Positions 23,600 to 35,109 of a stretch of DNA of 64,000 bases are shown piece after piece (positions within the stretch are counted from its first letter, which is position 1; each line of letters begins with the position of its first letter). Where the stretch lies: NCBI GenBank assembly GCA_028015205.1, contig JAPWFG010000015.1, positions 5,766,001 to 5,830,000 on the forward strand. The letters are read 5' to 3'. The DNA is from Mytilisepta virgata. Its lineage: Eukaryota > Mollusca > Bivalvia > Mytilida > Mytilidae. The notes under the pieces are model-generated. The model searched no databases and was not told the DNA's origin. It saw only the letters and a program-made list of their open reading frames with translations. Both the position numbers and the translations under genes were made by a program.

Positions 23600-24154
23600 G
23601 TTGAAATCTTGCTTTTCTATTCAAACTTATTTTTCAATGTTTCTTAATTTATACATCTATTTTACATTTCATTTTAAAAGCCCGTCTTCATCATTTGATT
23701 CTACAATATATAATTCTCATAAATGTCAAAAGCACTACTGCTGTTAAATAATGTTGGGCACGGGATGTAAAATAAACCAATGAGCAATGAGCAATGGCTT
23801 CATAACATTAGCTACTAATTACTCTTTTATCAAGTTTTTAACGATCGTCTTTCCATACGTCAAAGTCTACCGACACATATCTTTTTACTGGAAATCCTTG
23901 ACCTCGTTCCATCATCTCTACCTTCATTTTTCAATGCAAACAAATGCAAAAAGTTAAAAAGATAGAAGAAAAATAAATGCGATTGATAGTAATTACATTT
24001 TATTTTTTAAAGTCATGGTTTCAAATAAAATTCATTGATCCGTATTCATTATATTATTGGAGGTATTCATAACAATTCCAGGAAAAATTCTCTAGGAAAA
24101 GTTTACTTTAATACTCATAGAAATACATACTAAAAACTGTGAATGTAAGTAAGT
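23600..24154. other. Intergenic, no gene seen
   Basis: AT-rich sequence between C1q remnant C and a Penelope-like fragment. No domain-bearing frame. Confidence 0.45.
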
Positions 24155-24294
24155 AAAGTCAAGAAATACCAAAGGGATATTCGCAGGATGGAACAACTGA
24201 AAACTGAAAAACTCCGGAGAACAACGAAGACAAGACCAAATCAATACATGTACTACAATTCAAAACTAAAAACATATGAACAACATGGACCCCA
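24155..24294 (-). mobile_element. Penelope-like element, 3' UTR fragment
   Basis: This is the reverse complement of the block seen at 22425-22612 and 35540-35717. On + it reads AGTCAAGAAATACCAAAGGG, then CTCCGGAGAACAACGAAGAC and CATATGAACAACATGGACCC. Only the 3' end of the element is present. Confidence 0.7.
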
Positions 24295-24559
24295 TATCAT
24301 AAACAATTTACTCTTGTCATACATTCATGCAAAACAAGAAAATTATTAGAAAAGCAAAGGACACAGATTAGAAGATTTTCATTGACAATCTGTAAATACA
24401 GTGACTCATTACTTATTTACTTTGTATTTATTAACAAACAGAACATGTCGTCTGCTTCTGAAACATATTGTTTTAACTTAATATAATCAGCAGGATAGGT
24501 TCAGCACATTTCTGCAGCAATTATAACAGCCACCTTTACAGGCTGATCATACATCATCT

Positions 24560-24660
24560 TTACATTTCAAAGATGCTACCAGAAAATGAATAGTTAGCTT
24601 CACCTGTTCTCCGATAAATTTTTGGTGTTGGATACACAACTATTGTTTGAGACCCATACA
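24560..24660 (-). pseudogene. C1q exon scrap (C-terminal end)
   Basis: Read on the minus strand it gives a C1q-type ending, with MGS-Q-TIVV then a jump to a SFSGS-type terminus and TAA at 24562-24560. It parallels the last third of gene B's C1q exon, with an internal deletion and substitutions. It lies just 3' of gene B's real C1q exon and is a partial duplicate. Confidence 0.6.
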
Positions 24661-24734
24661 GTTCCAAGAAAAAGGAACATGTGATTGATAGCAATTAATA
24701 ACAGAACATATAACAGATGCCACTTTAATTTTCT

Positions 24735-27700
24735 TTACATTTCAAATAGAATGCTACCGGAAAATGAATTGTAAGCTTCATTTGCTCCCCCGAAAATTGT
24801 TGGTGTTCCTCCAAACGCATGTCTTACCCATACCATATCTCCTTTTGTAAGATACACCACTATTGTTTGAGTCCCCATACTGTAGTCATCGGAGTCTGCA
24901 TACAGAATTGCAATCTGTGCTCCGTTTTTTACCATTTCAGTATACACATTATTTCCTTGTAAGTTAATAATCGTACATGATAGTAAGAATACACCATTTA
25001 TCGGGGCAGTAAAATGACCATGGCGTGTGTCAAAGGCATTGCCAATATTTGTGATTACTTGGTTGTACTCAATGATCTGATTTTCACCTAACTGAATATT
25101 TTTTGTAAGTCGAACTGAAAATGCAACCTTAGAAGTCGTTTGTGGAAACGTTGTTGCTGAAAACAAATAAGATTATATAAAACATAAGCTGATTGTTAAT
25201 AATCATGACAACATTGAAATTAACGTATGAAACTAAGATTTTAAAAAAATCTGACGAAAAAAGGAGTGTGATTGTCACGATCTTGCACCCTTTGCCTAGA
25301 TAGACCATGTAGAGAGGCGCTTGCCACCTGCATCTATCGTTACTCGGCACTGGGTTTGAGATCATCCACTGAAGACCAAAACTATACAGGTAAACACATA
25401 AACCATTTAAAATCTTTGATACCAGGTTTGATAAAGGAAACGATCACAGTTTGTCGATTCATGGCTCGTTTTTTAAATGTTTAAAATCAAAACGGTACTC
25501 CAAGCGTTGGAGAGCAAAATGTTTCCAACATGACAAAAGGTTAATGCCAAAACAGAAGAGAGAATGGAAACGGGGAATGTGTCAAAGAGACAACAACCCG
25601 ACCATAGAGCAGAAAACAGCTCAAGGCTACGAATGGATCTTCAACGCATCGAGAAAATCCTACAACCGGAGGCGGGCTTCGGCTGGCCCCTAAACAATAA
25701 TGCATACTGATACAACGATATGGACGCCACGCTAAACTGAAAGATATAAGTGAACCAAAACTAAATAAAAACACACTAGACTAACAATAGCTAGAGGTTC
25801 CTGACTTGGGACAGGCGAAAAAAATCGACGGGGTTAAACATGTTTTGTGAGATGTTTGTACATATGTTATTCAAAATGTTTATTAAAATGAATATTTTTG
25901 AACAAATTTTTAGAGAAAACTAAATGAATTGTCTTATTCTAGAATCGAGTGAGCTCCAACTTTACACTTTAAAATATCTCGTCAATCATATAAGGATTTA
26001 TATCACATAAACATATAATATACATGTATGTAAACTTGCCTGATTGTAAGAGAAGTTTTTTGTTTCTATGTATAACATTTTCAGCTTTCTGTAAATTAGT
26101 AGACCGTTTTCTTCCGACTTTTGTACCATTCTGCATTTCATCTTTATTGGTTTTTGTACTTATTATGACATATTCGTTCTCATCTGGCATCACTGAACCA
26201 GCTTTCACACTTTTATTTTTCTTTCGATCATGGTGTAAAATATTATGTAACGTTCTTTTAATTTTTAAATTTTCATCTGCTAACTCATCCACTCTTGCTT
26301 TCAAAATTTCATTTTCCATTGATGTTATATCAAGCTTATCTTTTACTGCTTTCAGTTCTCCTTTTAATTCCAAAAATTGATCTGAAACGAAATAGATTTG
26401 TCAACCAACATCTTTTCATGATATCTGCGTTTTAGCTTTTAATAGTATAAGTAGTTTCATTATAGTATAAAAGGAAAACAACATGTTGTGCGGGAAATTT
26501 AACTTGCATATAGCTTAAGTATATACAGTTTCGTGTAAGAATCAGCCAGGTACATTACAATTTAGCAAGACATTTACATGACTTTTTTACAAAATATTTG
26601 TGAATTACTTTTTCAGCAAGATGAAAATTATTTGAAAGTAGATAGCGGCTGTCGGAAACGATGGGTATCCCAGAACTTGTAGAATCCCCTCATGTTGCAT
26701 CCATGGAGTTTAATTTGTAGGCTTAAATTCACAATTGTCGAACTTCGGACAAAAATAAGAATATTCTCAGGCCATATCGTACCTGTACATATAGTGTGGG
26801 AGTTTAGGTCCCAAACATAATTCGCAAGGACAAATTTGACAAATGTGTGCTTCAAGTTTTATATAAATCAAAATTCAGAATTCTGAACACTTTTGTACAT
26901 TTTCAATCCGTGTGCGAAAATACTATATATACTGCATATATTACAAATGCAAGAGGAGTTTACTTTAGAGTCAGGTTGGAACTGTGACCTTTCCTGCATT
27001 TTGAAATGAAATACATTTTAGTGGACTCCTTTTAAAATCCGAGTGGGCACCATTTAAATTGCAGGATGCCCTCTCATAAATATACTGTACATTTTGCTGA
27101 ATTATATTAAAAAGAACAAAGAAATTATAAAAATATTTTTATATAATTTCATAGAAAATAATATAAAATACATCATATTAGGAAAACAGATATGTTTTTC
27201 GAATCATATAATATTCAAATTGGTCGACTTCTTTTCAAATCCGAGTGGATACCATTTTAATTGCAGGATGCCCACACATACATTTACTGAACATTTTGCC
27301 GACAAGAGTTTTATTAAAAAGAACAAAGTAATATTAAAATATTTTATTTTTATATAGAAAATAATATAAGATACATCAAATTAGGAAAACAGATACTAGT
27401 ATATGTTTTTATCGAATCATATAATATTCCAACTGGTGATCTCCTTTTCAAATTACAGGATGCCCTCTCATAAATGTACTGTACATTTTGCTAACAAGGG
27501 TTATATTAGAAAGAACAATTTAATATTAAAACATTTGTATATAATTTCATTGAAAATAATATAAATTACATCATATTAGAAAAGCAGATATATGTTTATT
27601 CGAATCATATACAAATGGCCGGATCAAACAAAAGATATTAAATTTTATTTGCTGCTTCTTCGACAAGCATGCGGTATCTAGGAGTAAGACAAAAAGACTG

Positions 27701-28509
27701 ATAGGCTCGGAGTCAGTATAATGTGTCCGAGTGGGTTGATATGATTTCTTGCGGACTGTTACTTCGTTAGTTAGCACGTTAAAAATGCGGCTCATCGTGA
27801 CAGGGTTTATATTCATATCTTATAAACATATTTTCGTCCTGATATGCACTTACAGGCTGCCACCGGACATTATAAAAACTAATTCATCCATTCATATAAT
27901 ACGGTTCAATGGGTTAAACTTTTCAACAAGTTTTCAATTGTGGATTTGAATGGAAGGAAAATCAATCGGCTATCGATTTCCACGGAAGGAAAACTAAAGA
28001 AATTGAGTATTGTCCACTTGTGAACTGTAGCAAATCACAGTGCCACACAGACCATACTAGATGTCATAAACTTAACTTCACACTTTAAAAAATTCTACGC
28101 CTATGGGTCCCAATTTTTGGAATTTAAGATTTTAAAACCTCATTTCACATCTACATACTATAAATATGACAAATATTTATAGAAGTAAAAATAACGAAAT
28201 TTAAAGTCGCAAGAAAGATTTGACGAACGTACGGGCAGACTGACAGACAGAAGGAGGATAACAATATCTGAAAAATTTCTACTTTGTTAAGCCAATAGGA
28301 CATGGAGGTTTCTTTTACCTACCAAACAGCAAAATGTCTTTCTTAACCATCTGATTTTACAGTGTTTTTGTATGTCTATATCTAGATGTAATTAACGTAC
28401 CCATAAGAAAAGATATACGTTGATCATTATTTATACTGCTTTCCAGAGGATCTGTCGCCTGTAGCTGTCTTACTAGTCCAAAAATAATAAACACAAGGCA
28501 GAACTTCAT
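24735..28509 (-). CDS. C1q domain-containing secreted protein, gene B (3 exons)
   Basis: Exon 1 (28509-28401): ATG, signal peptide MKFCLVFIIFGLVRQLQA, then NNDQRISFLM, phase 1, donor GTACGT. Exon 2 (26381-26040, acceptor TTTCAG): DQFLELKGELKAVKDKLD, a coiled coil rich in Glu/Lys/Leu, ending HRNKKLLLQS. The donor reads CAG|GCAAGT, a GC-AG type site. Exon 3 (25156-24735, acceptor TTTTCAG): a C1q domain with VAFSVRLTKN, FDTRHGHFTAPINGVFLLS, GDMVWVRH and SFSGSILFEM, TAA at 24737-24735. Phases agree: each join leaves 1+2 bases. The product should be secreted and oligomeric through the coiled coil and C1q trimer. About two thirds of C1q residues match gene A by eye, so A and B are paralogues in opposite orientation. 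Intron 1 contains SINE and tandem repeat DNA. Confidence 0.85.
25556..25860 (+). repeat. Mussel-type interspersed repeat
   Basis: Contains the ordered blocks AATGTGTCAAAGAGACAACA, ACCCGACCATAGAGCAGA, GGAGGCGGGCTTCGGCTGG, CCCCTAAACAATAATGCATAC and GACTTGGGACAGGCG. A diverged shorter copy is at 34525-34705. I recognise this family from Mytilus genomic sequence. It lies in intron 2 of C1q gene B. Confidence 0.65.
26400..27017. other. Intron 1 of C1q gene B, no other gene
   Basis: AT-rich intronic DNA on the minus-strand gene. The short frame 26628-26855 shows no domain. Confidence 0.5.
27018..27590. repeat. AT-rich tandem repeat, ~200-bp unit, about 2.7 copies
   Basis: GCAGGATGCC-type markers at 27062, 27264 and 27455 give periods of ~202 and ~192. 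Each is followed by TACTGTACATTTTGC-like and ATTAAAAAGAACAAA blocks and an AGAAAATAATATAA stretch. The third copy runs into a SINE. Confidence 0.7.
27615..27897 (+). mobile_element. tRNA-derived SINE, 5'-truncated
   Basis: It matches the body of the intact SINE at 45047-45402: TTTGCTGCTTCTTCGACAAG, ATCTAGGAGTAAGA, GGCTCGGAGTCAGTATAATG, TGTCCGAGTGGG, TCCTGATATGCAC and the ATTCATCCATTCAT tail. The tRNA-like head is missing except for GGCCGGATCAAAC. Confidence 0.75.
28080..28275. repeat. Copy of the tandem family at 46.3 and 51.0 kb
   Basis: It carries the same landmarks in degraded form: GGGTCCCAATTTTTGGAA, a TTTTAAAACCT block, CATCTACATACTA and, at its end, a Gln/Asp-like ACAGACAGAAGGAGGATA tract. 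A single decayed unit. Confidence 0.45.
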
Positions 28510-28725
28510 CGTGTATGAATGGAATGTTGAAGATCTAGTGCAATGGTAGTCAATCATTTCAGATAAGATAAATATCGTCTTTGAACTTTTGAACCTGACT
28601 CTGATCTACCATGTGCTTAAACAACCATTTATATGTAATTCTATATGAGAATACATACGGATGTTTCCTTAATACATGTAATATACACGAAACACAATAC
28701 ATGAAATAATGGAACAATAGATATA

Positions 28726-28729
<4 letters not shown>

Positions 28730-28766
<37 letters not shown>
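28730..28766. repeat. (CA)n microsatellite
   Basis: About 18 uninterrupted CA units directly upstream (minus strand) of C1q gene B exon 1. Confidence 0.95.
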
Positions 28767-28768
<2 letters not shown>

Positions 28769-29268
28769 TATAAGACCGGTAATTAACATCTCTTGAAGCA
28801 TGTCGTTTTCCTTTTCTTTGTAAAACAGGAAATATTTATTATTATTAGTATTATTGTTTTAACTCTTTGTATCTCGTTATTATTATTAACTGTGTATTTG
28901 AAGCTAAACATGGCTATGTCCAGACAGTATATAAATGCTATTAAATTCCAGAGAAAGGCCAATAGTTGTTCATGAATGTGTAAAAGTGTGTTACTGTAAA
29001 ACAAAACAAATCATTCTTGAGATAACACTCATTTGTGCTTAAACTTTAAATTTTGCACGTTCATAAAATTTTTACAAATATATGTGTAAATGAAGATTTT
29101 CTCTTAATATTGACCGATAAATCAACGAAATATGCACATCTTGTGCATCACAATTGGTATCAAAGAATTGTATTCCATTCTTTGTAAACTGTACTTGAAA
29201 CCGTAAAAATCACTGAATGCAACATTTCCATTAAAAGACTAAATTCACTTGAAAAATTGAAAATATTA

Positions 29269-29427
29269 CTCTTCCGGAGCACCTGAGTCTACCCCGGTTT
29301 TTTGTGGGGTCCATGTTGTTCATATGTTTTAAGTTTTTAATAGTAGTGCATGTATTGTTTTGGTCTTGTCTTCATTATTTTCCGGAGTTTCTCAGTTTAT
29401 CCCTTTGGTATTTCTTGGCTTTACTTA
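29269..29427 (+). mobile_element. Penelope-like element, 3' UTR fragment
   Basis: Begins CTTCCGGAGCACCTGAGTCT, followed by CCCCGGTTTTTTGTGGGGTC, TTGTTTTGGTCTTGTCTTC and CCCTTTGGTATTTCTTGGC. Same family as 22425, 24155 and 35110. Confidence 0.7.
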
Positions 29428-29789
29428 CAAGTAATTATCTCTCTTTTACACTTAAAGTTCCTTAAAATGAGCGAACTTTATTGAACATTACTATTAAGAT
29501 TTATTCTTTTTAAACACGACAAGGAAATTTTCATCTCATAGTCAACAGTGATAAGATAATTTAATAATCGATTAATGTACTGAGATTTTTTTTTAAAATC
29601 GATGATAATCAAGAACAGTCCGTTTATGGACGGATTTGGCTTCATAGTACACTGGGGCTAGTAAAATTCTTATTTTCGTCACCTGTTAAGAATTTTGTTA
29701 CTGTTTCTGTTCTAATCCTGATCATCTTAACGTGGTTATAAGGGAATAATGACGTCACTATAAGGAAACAATATTATAATGTCATAGTA

Positions 29790-30811
29790 AAAAAAAGGAC
29801 ACATATACCTAAGGAGGAATAAAAAAACCGTAATCCATTGGACAGGCAAACCCGGGAAGACAAAATAACAACCACAAGCACAACAAATAAACACAAACTA
29901 AAAAAACAATGAACAACACGAACTCCTATAAAAACCAGGAGTGAACCCAGGTGCTCCGGAAGGGTAAGCAATTCCTGCTCCGTATACGGCACCCATCGTG
30001 AAGTTCAACAATTTCAATCCGGTGGAAGTCACAAATCGGTGGAGGCACATGAAATGTTACGACAGTGGGAACAGGTCGAACATCATCTTAGATATTGGAA
30101 CACTGTAACGGTCAATCGATTCGTGATGACGACCGTAAAATTTCCTAAGTGATGACATCAACTTATCCCTGATAAAACCCTGGTTAAGAAGCTATTGTGA
30201 CAGCAGTAATCCTCTTTGTCGAAAGTCAGGATAACTCACACATGCCCTTGAAAATCGTATAAGCTGAGAAATGTAGACGCCATATGCAGGCGATGCTGGT
30301 ATATTGCTACTCAAGAAGGGAAAGTTAACAATAGGAAAGTTGAAGTCATCACTTTGTCATAAAGTTTTGTCTTCAAATGTACCACAAGAAACAAATCCAA
30401 ATGTGAAGCGGACTTTAGTGTATCTGTAGTATCCTTCATTTCAAGCTCAATGGGGCACATTAGATGTAGAAAGTCTTGGAATTTGTCGTTATTTAACGAC
30501 AACACGTCATCTATGTAACGAAAAGTGAAATTAAATTTCCTTTTTGTTTTCACGCAGTAACCCTTGAATGAAGTCCGCTTCATATGAGTACAGAAACCGA
30601 TCTGCGAGGAGAGGAGCACAGTTGGTTCCCATTGGAATGCCAATTGTTTGTTGAAAACTTAGACCGCCAAATTCAACAAATATGTTGTCTATGAGAAAAT
30701 CTAACATGTTTGTAATTTCATCTTCAGAATACATTTTGTCAGAATCAGAGTGGTTCTTCACGAAATAAACCTTTTCTCTACCTAGAACTAGAAATTTATA
30801 CCTGCGTGTGC
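29790..30811 (-). pseudogene. Penelope-like reverse transcriptase, decayed 5'-truncated copy
   Basis: Reading the minus strand from about 30800 gives KFLVLGREKVYFVKNHSDSD, SEDEITNMLDFLIDNIFVEF, QQTIGIPMGTNCAPLLAD, and in the next frame FTFRYIDDVLSLNNDKFQDF. The intact YIDD and GIPMG motifs identify the RT fingers-palm core of Penelope-like elements. Compared with the copy at 31688-32735, there are several frameshifts: a lost base near 30353, ~15 bases missing near 30375, and a rearranged stretch near 30535. The 3' UTR with GGAGCACCTGGGTTCACTCC (complement) runs down to 29790. It is dead. Homology starts abruptly near 30811, almost at the same element position as in the 31.7-kb copy. Confidence 0.75.
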
Positions 30812-31687
30812 CATTTTCCCAGTAAATTGTGTCCAGTAAAAATCTTGTTTTTCGTTAATTAAGAATATATTTCCTGTATCTGTTTTGATTTTAAAGAGAA
30901 TAACCGACTGAGGTGTCTGATTGAAATATTGTTTACGCTCAGTGTTTGAAATTGTTATTTTGTAGTGGAAGTTCTTTATATGTTTTAGATAATGGTTAAT
31001 CCAATGCAAATGTCTCTTAAATAGAATGCTCTGCTAGGATAGCAATACAGTCAACCCTGCTTTGAAGGGCACCTCTATAAACCAAATTACTGTCTATAAA
31101 GAGCACGATAGAAAAATCAATGTATTTCATGGTTATGTAAAAGGCTTGTAAAATGAACCTCTATATAAAGGAAACCTGCTCGTAAAGGGCACTTTTCTCT
31201 GATGCCCTTTATGCACATATTTCACAGAACTCGTATGAAGCATCTCTTGGAAGGATGTAGAGATGATAGCCAACCATTACGGCATCATCATGATAAAATA
31301 CTTTGGTCAAATGCTAAGGTTAACAAAACAAAACAAACAAACAATCAAGCAAAAAAGATTACAAGATTAAGTTTATTCACATACAATTTGAACAAATTTG
31401 TACGGTATCAAAAACTCCCAATATGATACCTAAAACGTGTTATAACAAAGGGTTTTTAAGTTCTGTACATAAAAGATATCATTATCGTTATCATGTTGCA
31501 TTGTTGATTTCGATTTTATATTTCCTTGTACAATCGCTTTTTGTTTATGACAAGGAAGATGACGTTATATTTTCCAGGTAATAAAGTGTTAAAAACATTC
31601 AGGAAGGAATTCCGCTCTAATCTTACCTGTAAATTTGTTAGAATAATTCACATCCATGTTTGGTGATAAATTGTTTACATCATCTCT
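30812..31687. other. DNA between two Penelope-like copies
   Basis: The minus-strand frame 30788-31009 reads through the boundary into unrelated sequence with no domain. A short set of repeated AAGGGCAC/GGGCACTT motifs lies at 31070-31205. No gene is supported. Confidence 0.4.
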
Positions 31688-32735
31688 AAAAAAAAGGACA
31701 AATATACCTAAGGAGCAATCAAAAAAACCTAATCCATTGGACAGACAAACCAGGGAAGACAAACGAACAACCACAAGCACAACAAATAAACACAGAAAAC
31801 TAAAAACAATGAACAACACGAACTCCTATAAAAACCAGGAGTGAACCCAGGTGCTCCGGAAGGGTAAGCAGTTCCTGCTCCTTATCGGCACCCGTCGTGA
31901 AGTTCAACAAAGTCAATCCGGTGGAAGTCACAAATCGGTGGAGACACATGAAAAGTTACGACAGTGGGAATAGGTCCAACATCATCTTAGATATTGGAAC
32001 ACTGTAATGGTCAATCAATTCATGATGACGACCGTCAAATTTCCTAAGTGATGACATCAACTTATCCCTGATAAAACCCTGGTTAAGAAGCTTTTGTGAC
32101 AGCAGTAATCCTCTTTGTCGAAAGTCAGGGTAACTCACGCATGCCCTTGAAAATCGGATAAGCTGAGAAACGTAGACGCCATATGCAGGCGATGCTGGTA
32201 TATTGCTACTTAAGAAGGGAAAATTAACAATAGGAAAGTTGAAGTCATCACGTTTGTCATAAAGTTTTGTCTTCAAACGTCCCTCATAGTCTATTTCAAG
32301 AAACAAATCCAAATATGAAGCGGTTTTTGGTGTATCTGTAGTATCCTTAATTTCAAGCTCACTGGGGTAGATAAGATGTAGAAAGTCTTGGAATTTGTCG
32401 TTATTTAACGACAACACATCATCTGTATAACGGAAAGTGAAATTAAAGGATTGGGCTAGTTTCTTTTTGGTTTCACGTAGTAACCCTTGAATGAAGTCCG
32501 CTTCATATGAGTACAGAAACAGATCGACGAGGAGAGGAGCACAGTTGGTTCCCATTGGAATGCCGATTGTTTGTTGAAAAATTAGACCGCCAAATTCAAC
32601 GAATATGTTGTCTATGAGAAAATATAACATGTTTGTAATTTCATCTTCAGAATACTTTTTGTCAGAATCAGAGTGGTTCTTCACAAAATAAGACTTTTCT
32701 CTACCTAAAACAAGGAATTTATACCAGCGTGTCCA
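31688..32735 (-). pseudogene. Penelope-like reverse transcriptase, 5'-truncated copy with a long open frame
   Basis: The minus-strand frame 32741-31956 is open for 261 codons: YKFLVLGREKSYFVKNHSD, FLIDNIFVEFGGLIFQQ, IGIPMGTNCAPLLVDLFLYS, FTFRYTDDVLSLNND, DKRDDFNFPIVNFPFLSSN and AYGVYVSQLIRFSRACVSY. The catalytic YIDD is YTDD here, and LLAD is LLVD. The N-terminal half of the RT is missing, so it cannot be active. The 3' UTR continues to 31688 and ends at an A-rich edge (T-rich on the minus strand). No GIY-YIG endonuclease follows the RT. Confidence 0.8.
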
Positions 32736-33470
32736 ATACAAAAATCATGAATAGTTTTTGTATTTTATGTTTTTATCTATTTGCATCAAGATGAAGAGCA
32801 ACAATCATGACAAGCAAAGCATTGTTCCTTTTTGAAATATCCATACATGTACATATACCCAATGTTTGTCTACTCATTGTTGTGTGGAATTATGATTATT
32901 ATAATAAAATAGAAAGTACAGAGAAATTGATGTTATATTCCATTTGTTAAGGAATTAAATAAAAGTCATTAACATATCAGAACAAAATAAAATTAGTCTT
33001 GTTTATACCAGTTTCAATCTCAATCTTTATGAGAAATTTCAAACTGTCCTTGTGCAAAAGATACATTTCTGGATACATCTGCATCAAGTTGGCTCGACAA
33101 CAAGACTTTGGAAATAAAATACAATTGTAAACATGGGTAAATAATAAGAACTCCACCAACCTATTTTGACACAAATTGTTACTAAATATATTTGTTTTTG
33201 TGCTCTTTATTTTGTTTTCTTTGTGTGAGCTTCTTTTTGTCGTGGCCGCTGATCTTTATTGTTATCCGTTTTGTTTTTTCGGCCAACATCCAGAAATGCA
33301 AACCTTTGACTTATGTTGATGAAACCCCTACTTTAAAAAGAATTTCAGAATTTATCAGTGCCATAAATAATGAATAACGAGAGGATATTACCACAAAGCC
33401 TTACTTACCAACAGCAAAGGTATCACCTCATTAGTAGCAAAGCAACTCTTAACGAATACCTTGCTTATGA
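32736..33470. other. Intergenic, no gene seen
   Basis: AT-rich sequence without recognisable coding or repeat content apart from short T-rich runs. Confidence 0.45.
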
Positions 33471-33725
33471 AACCGCATCTCTGGTGTCATGGTAGCGTGC
33501 TCGCCTCGAGCAGGAATAAGAGCAAAGGAATGGTCGGATCGGAGTATAATGTGTCTGAATTGGGTAATATGTCAGTAACCTCGTGAGCTAGCACAGTAAA
33601 AAATCCAGCTCAGTGTGTCAGTGTCGGTCTAGTACAAAGCAGGGATCATTTTCATATCATATCAACATTTTGTCGTCCTAATGTCTGCCACTGGACGTTA
33701 AACAATACTTCATCCAACCATCAAC
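33471..33725 (+). mobile_element. tRNA-derived SINE with internal deletion and target duplications
   Basis: The head AACCGCATCTCTGGTGTCAT and GGTAGCGTGCTCGCC matches the tRNA-like start of the 45-kb SINE. The B box and ~80 bp after it are missing, and the body resumes at GGAATAAGAGCAAAG. The end is ACTTCATCCAACCATCAA. A direct repeat, CCTTGCTTATGAAA, flanks it at 33459-33472 and 33726-33739. Confidence 0.8.
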
Positions 33726-35109
33726 CCTTGCTTATGAAATGCATTCTTCAGTCATGAATAATTATAGGATAACTAATTCAAGAATTTGAATATCTATAAA
33801 TATTTAAAACGAGTGACAAAAAACACCTTAATTCACGAATGCGCGCATCGCATGAGTGAATAATTAGTGTTTTCCGGTCAGGGTTTGAATATTGTCGTAT
33901 TCAAATTCTTGAATGAGTTATACTGTTTATTACATTGATAAAATAGAAAATGCGTCAAAAGTGTCATATTTTCCTTAGATCCCATCCTGAATCTGTCGAC
34001 GTCACAAACGTTATTTGTTAGAAAAGTTCTTGAAATTGTCAAATAAAAACCGATCTTTCACTAAGTGAAAATATCGAATTTATTTCCACTGGAAATTACG
34101 ATAAATTACCATCATCAATGTAATAAACTACGATCACAGATGCTAACTTCATAAGTAAATTGAAAAAGAAATGGTCAAACAATTTTATTATGAACCAAAC
34201 CAAATAGACACACGAAAGTCACTGAAAATCAATTATTATTTGTTGTTATAGACTTTTTGAATTGTGTATAAACCATTAAAGCAGTACATTTAGTTATTTT
34301 TCAAAATTGTAAGGTAAATGTCTTTTTCTATGCCATAACACTATCACTTCAAAATAGTAATCTCTTATGCATTAAATTCGGTACATAGAATATAACTTTA
34401 ACTTTTTATTTCATTAATAAAGGACCCAGTGGGGTTATGTATACAATGGATAAACTCAACAGACAATGCACAGTATAACCTAATACAACAGTTCTGTTTG
34501 AGTGATACATATACATATAGAATAGTGAATGGAAACGAAGAATGTGTCAAAGAGACAACAACCCGACCAAAGAGCATAAACCAGCTCAAGGCTATAAATG
34601 GATCTTCGACGCTGCGAAAAACTCTTGCATTTAGAGGGAGGCTTTAGCCGGCCTCTAAACAATAATGCACTCTAGTTCAGCGAGTTACACGGCACACTAA
34701 ACTATACTATTTATTGTATAGCAACGTTATATTCCATGTAGAAAGTAACGAAATATATCGTGCAATATCGATTTAAAATTTGACGTCATTGCCACAGAAA
34801 ACTAGACATTTAGTATCTTTGGATTGTTATTTTAAAAAATATTGCTATACAATAAAAGCTTAGGGTTACTTCATTAATATTGAGGAATATTGTCCCTTTG
34901 ATATTATTTATCCTGCAATCAAGCAATTTCCGGTCAAATAAAAGGGGTAGAATAAACTTTTGTCGTATTAGGTCAATGACCTAATAAAATCTACTGGTAC
35001 TTATTTACATGAAGAGCGGGAGGAGCGTAGTGAATGTACCAGATTACGTCGTGGCGTATACCGCGTTTTCACTGTCGTTGAATTTCAACTTCAAACGTAA
35101 TTTTAAGGC
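33726..35109. other. Intergenic, contains one fold-back and one interspersed repeat
   Basis: AATTCAAGAATTTGAATA near 33776 is mirrored by TATTCAAATTCTTGAAT near 33898. A copy of the mussel-type repeat lies at 34525-34705. No gene is supported. Confidence 0.45.
34525..34705 (+). repeat. Mussel-type interspersed repeat, short copy
   Basis: It contains GAATGTGTCAAAGAGACAAC, AACCCGACCAAAGAGCATAA, GGATCTTCGACGCTGCGAAA and GGCCTCTAAACAATAATGCA, in the same order as 25556-25860. Confidence 0.65.

Noticed and set aside
28783..29004. Frames on both strands near C1q gene B exon 1
   Set aside because: Low-complexity AT-rich translation next to a (CA)n run, no domain or splice context.
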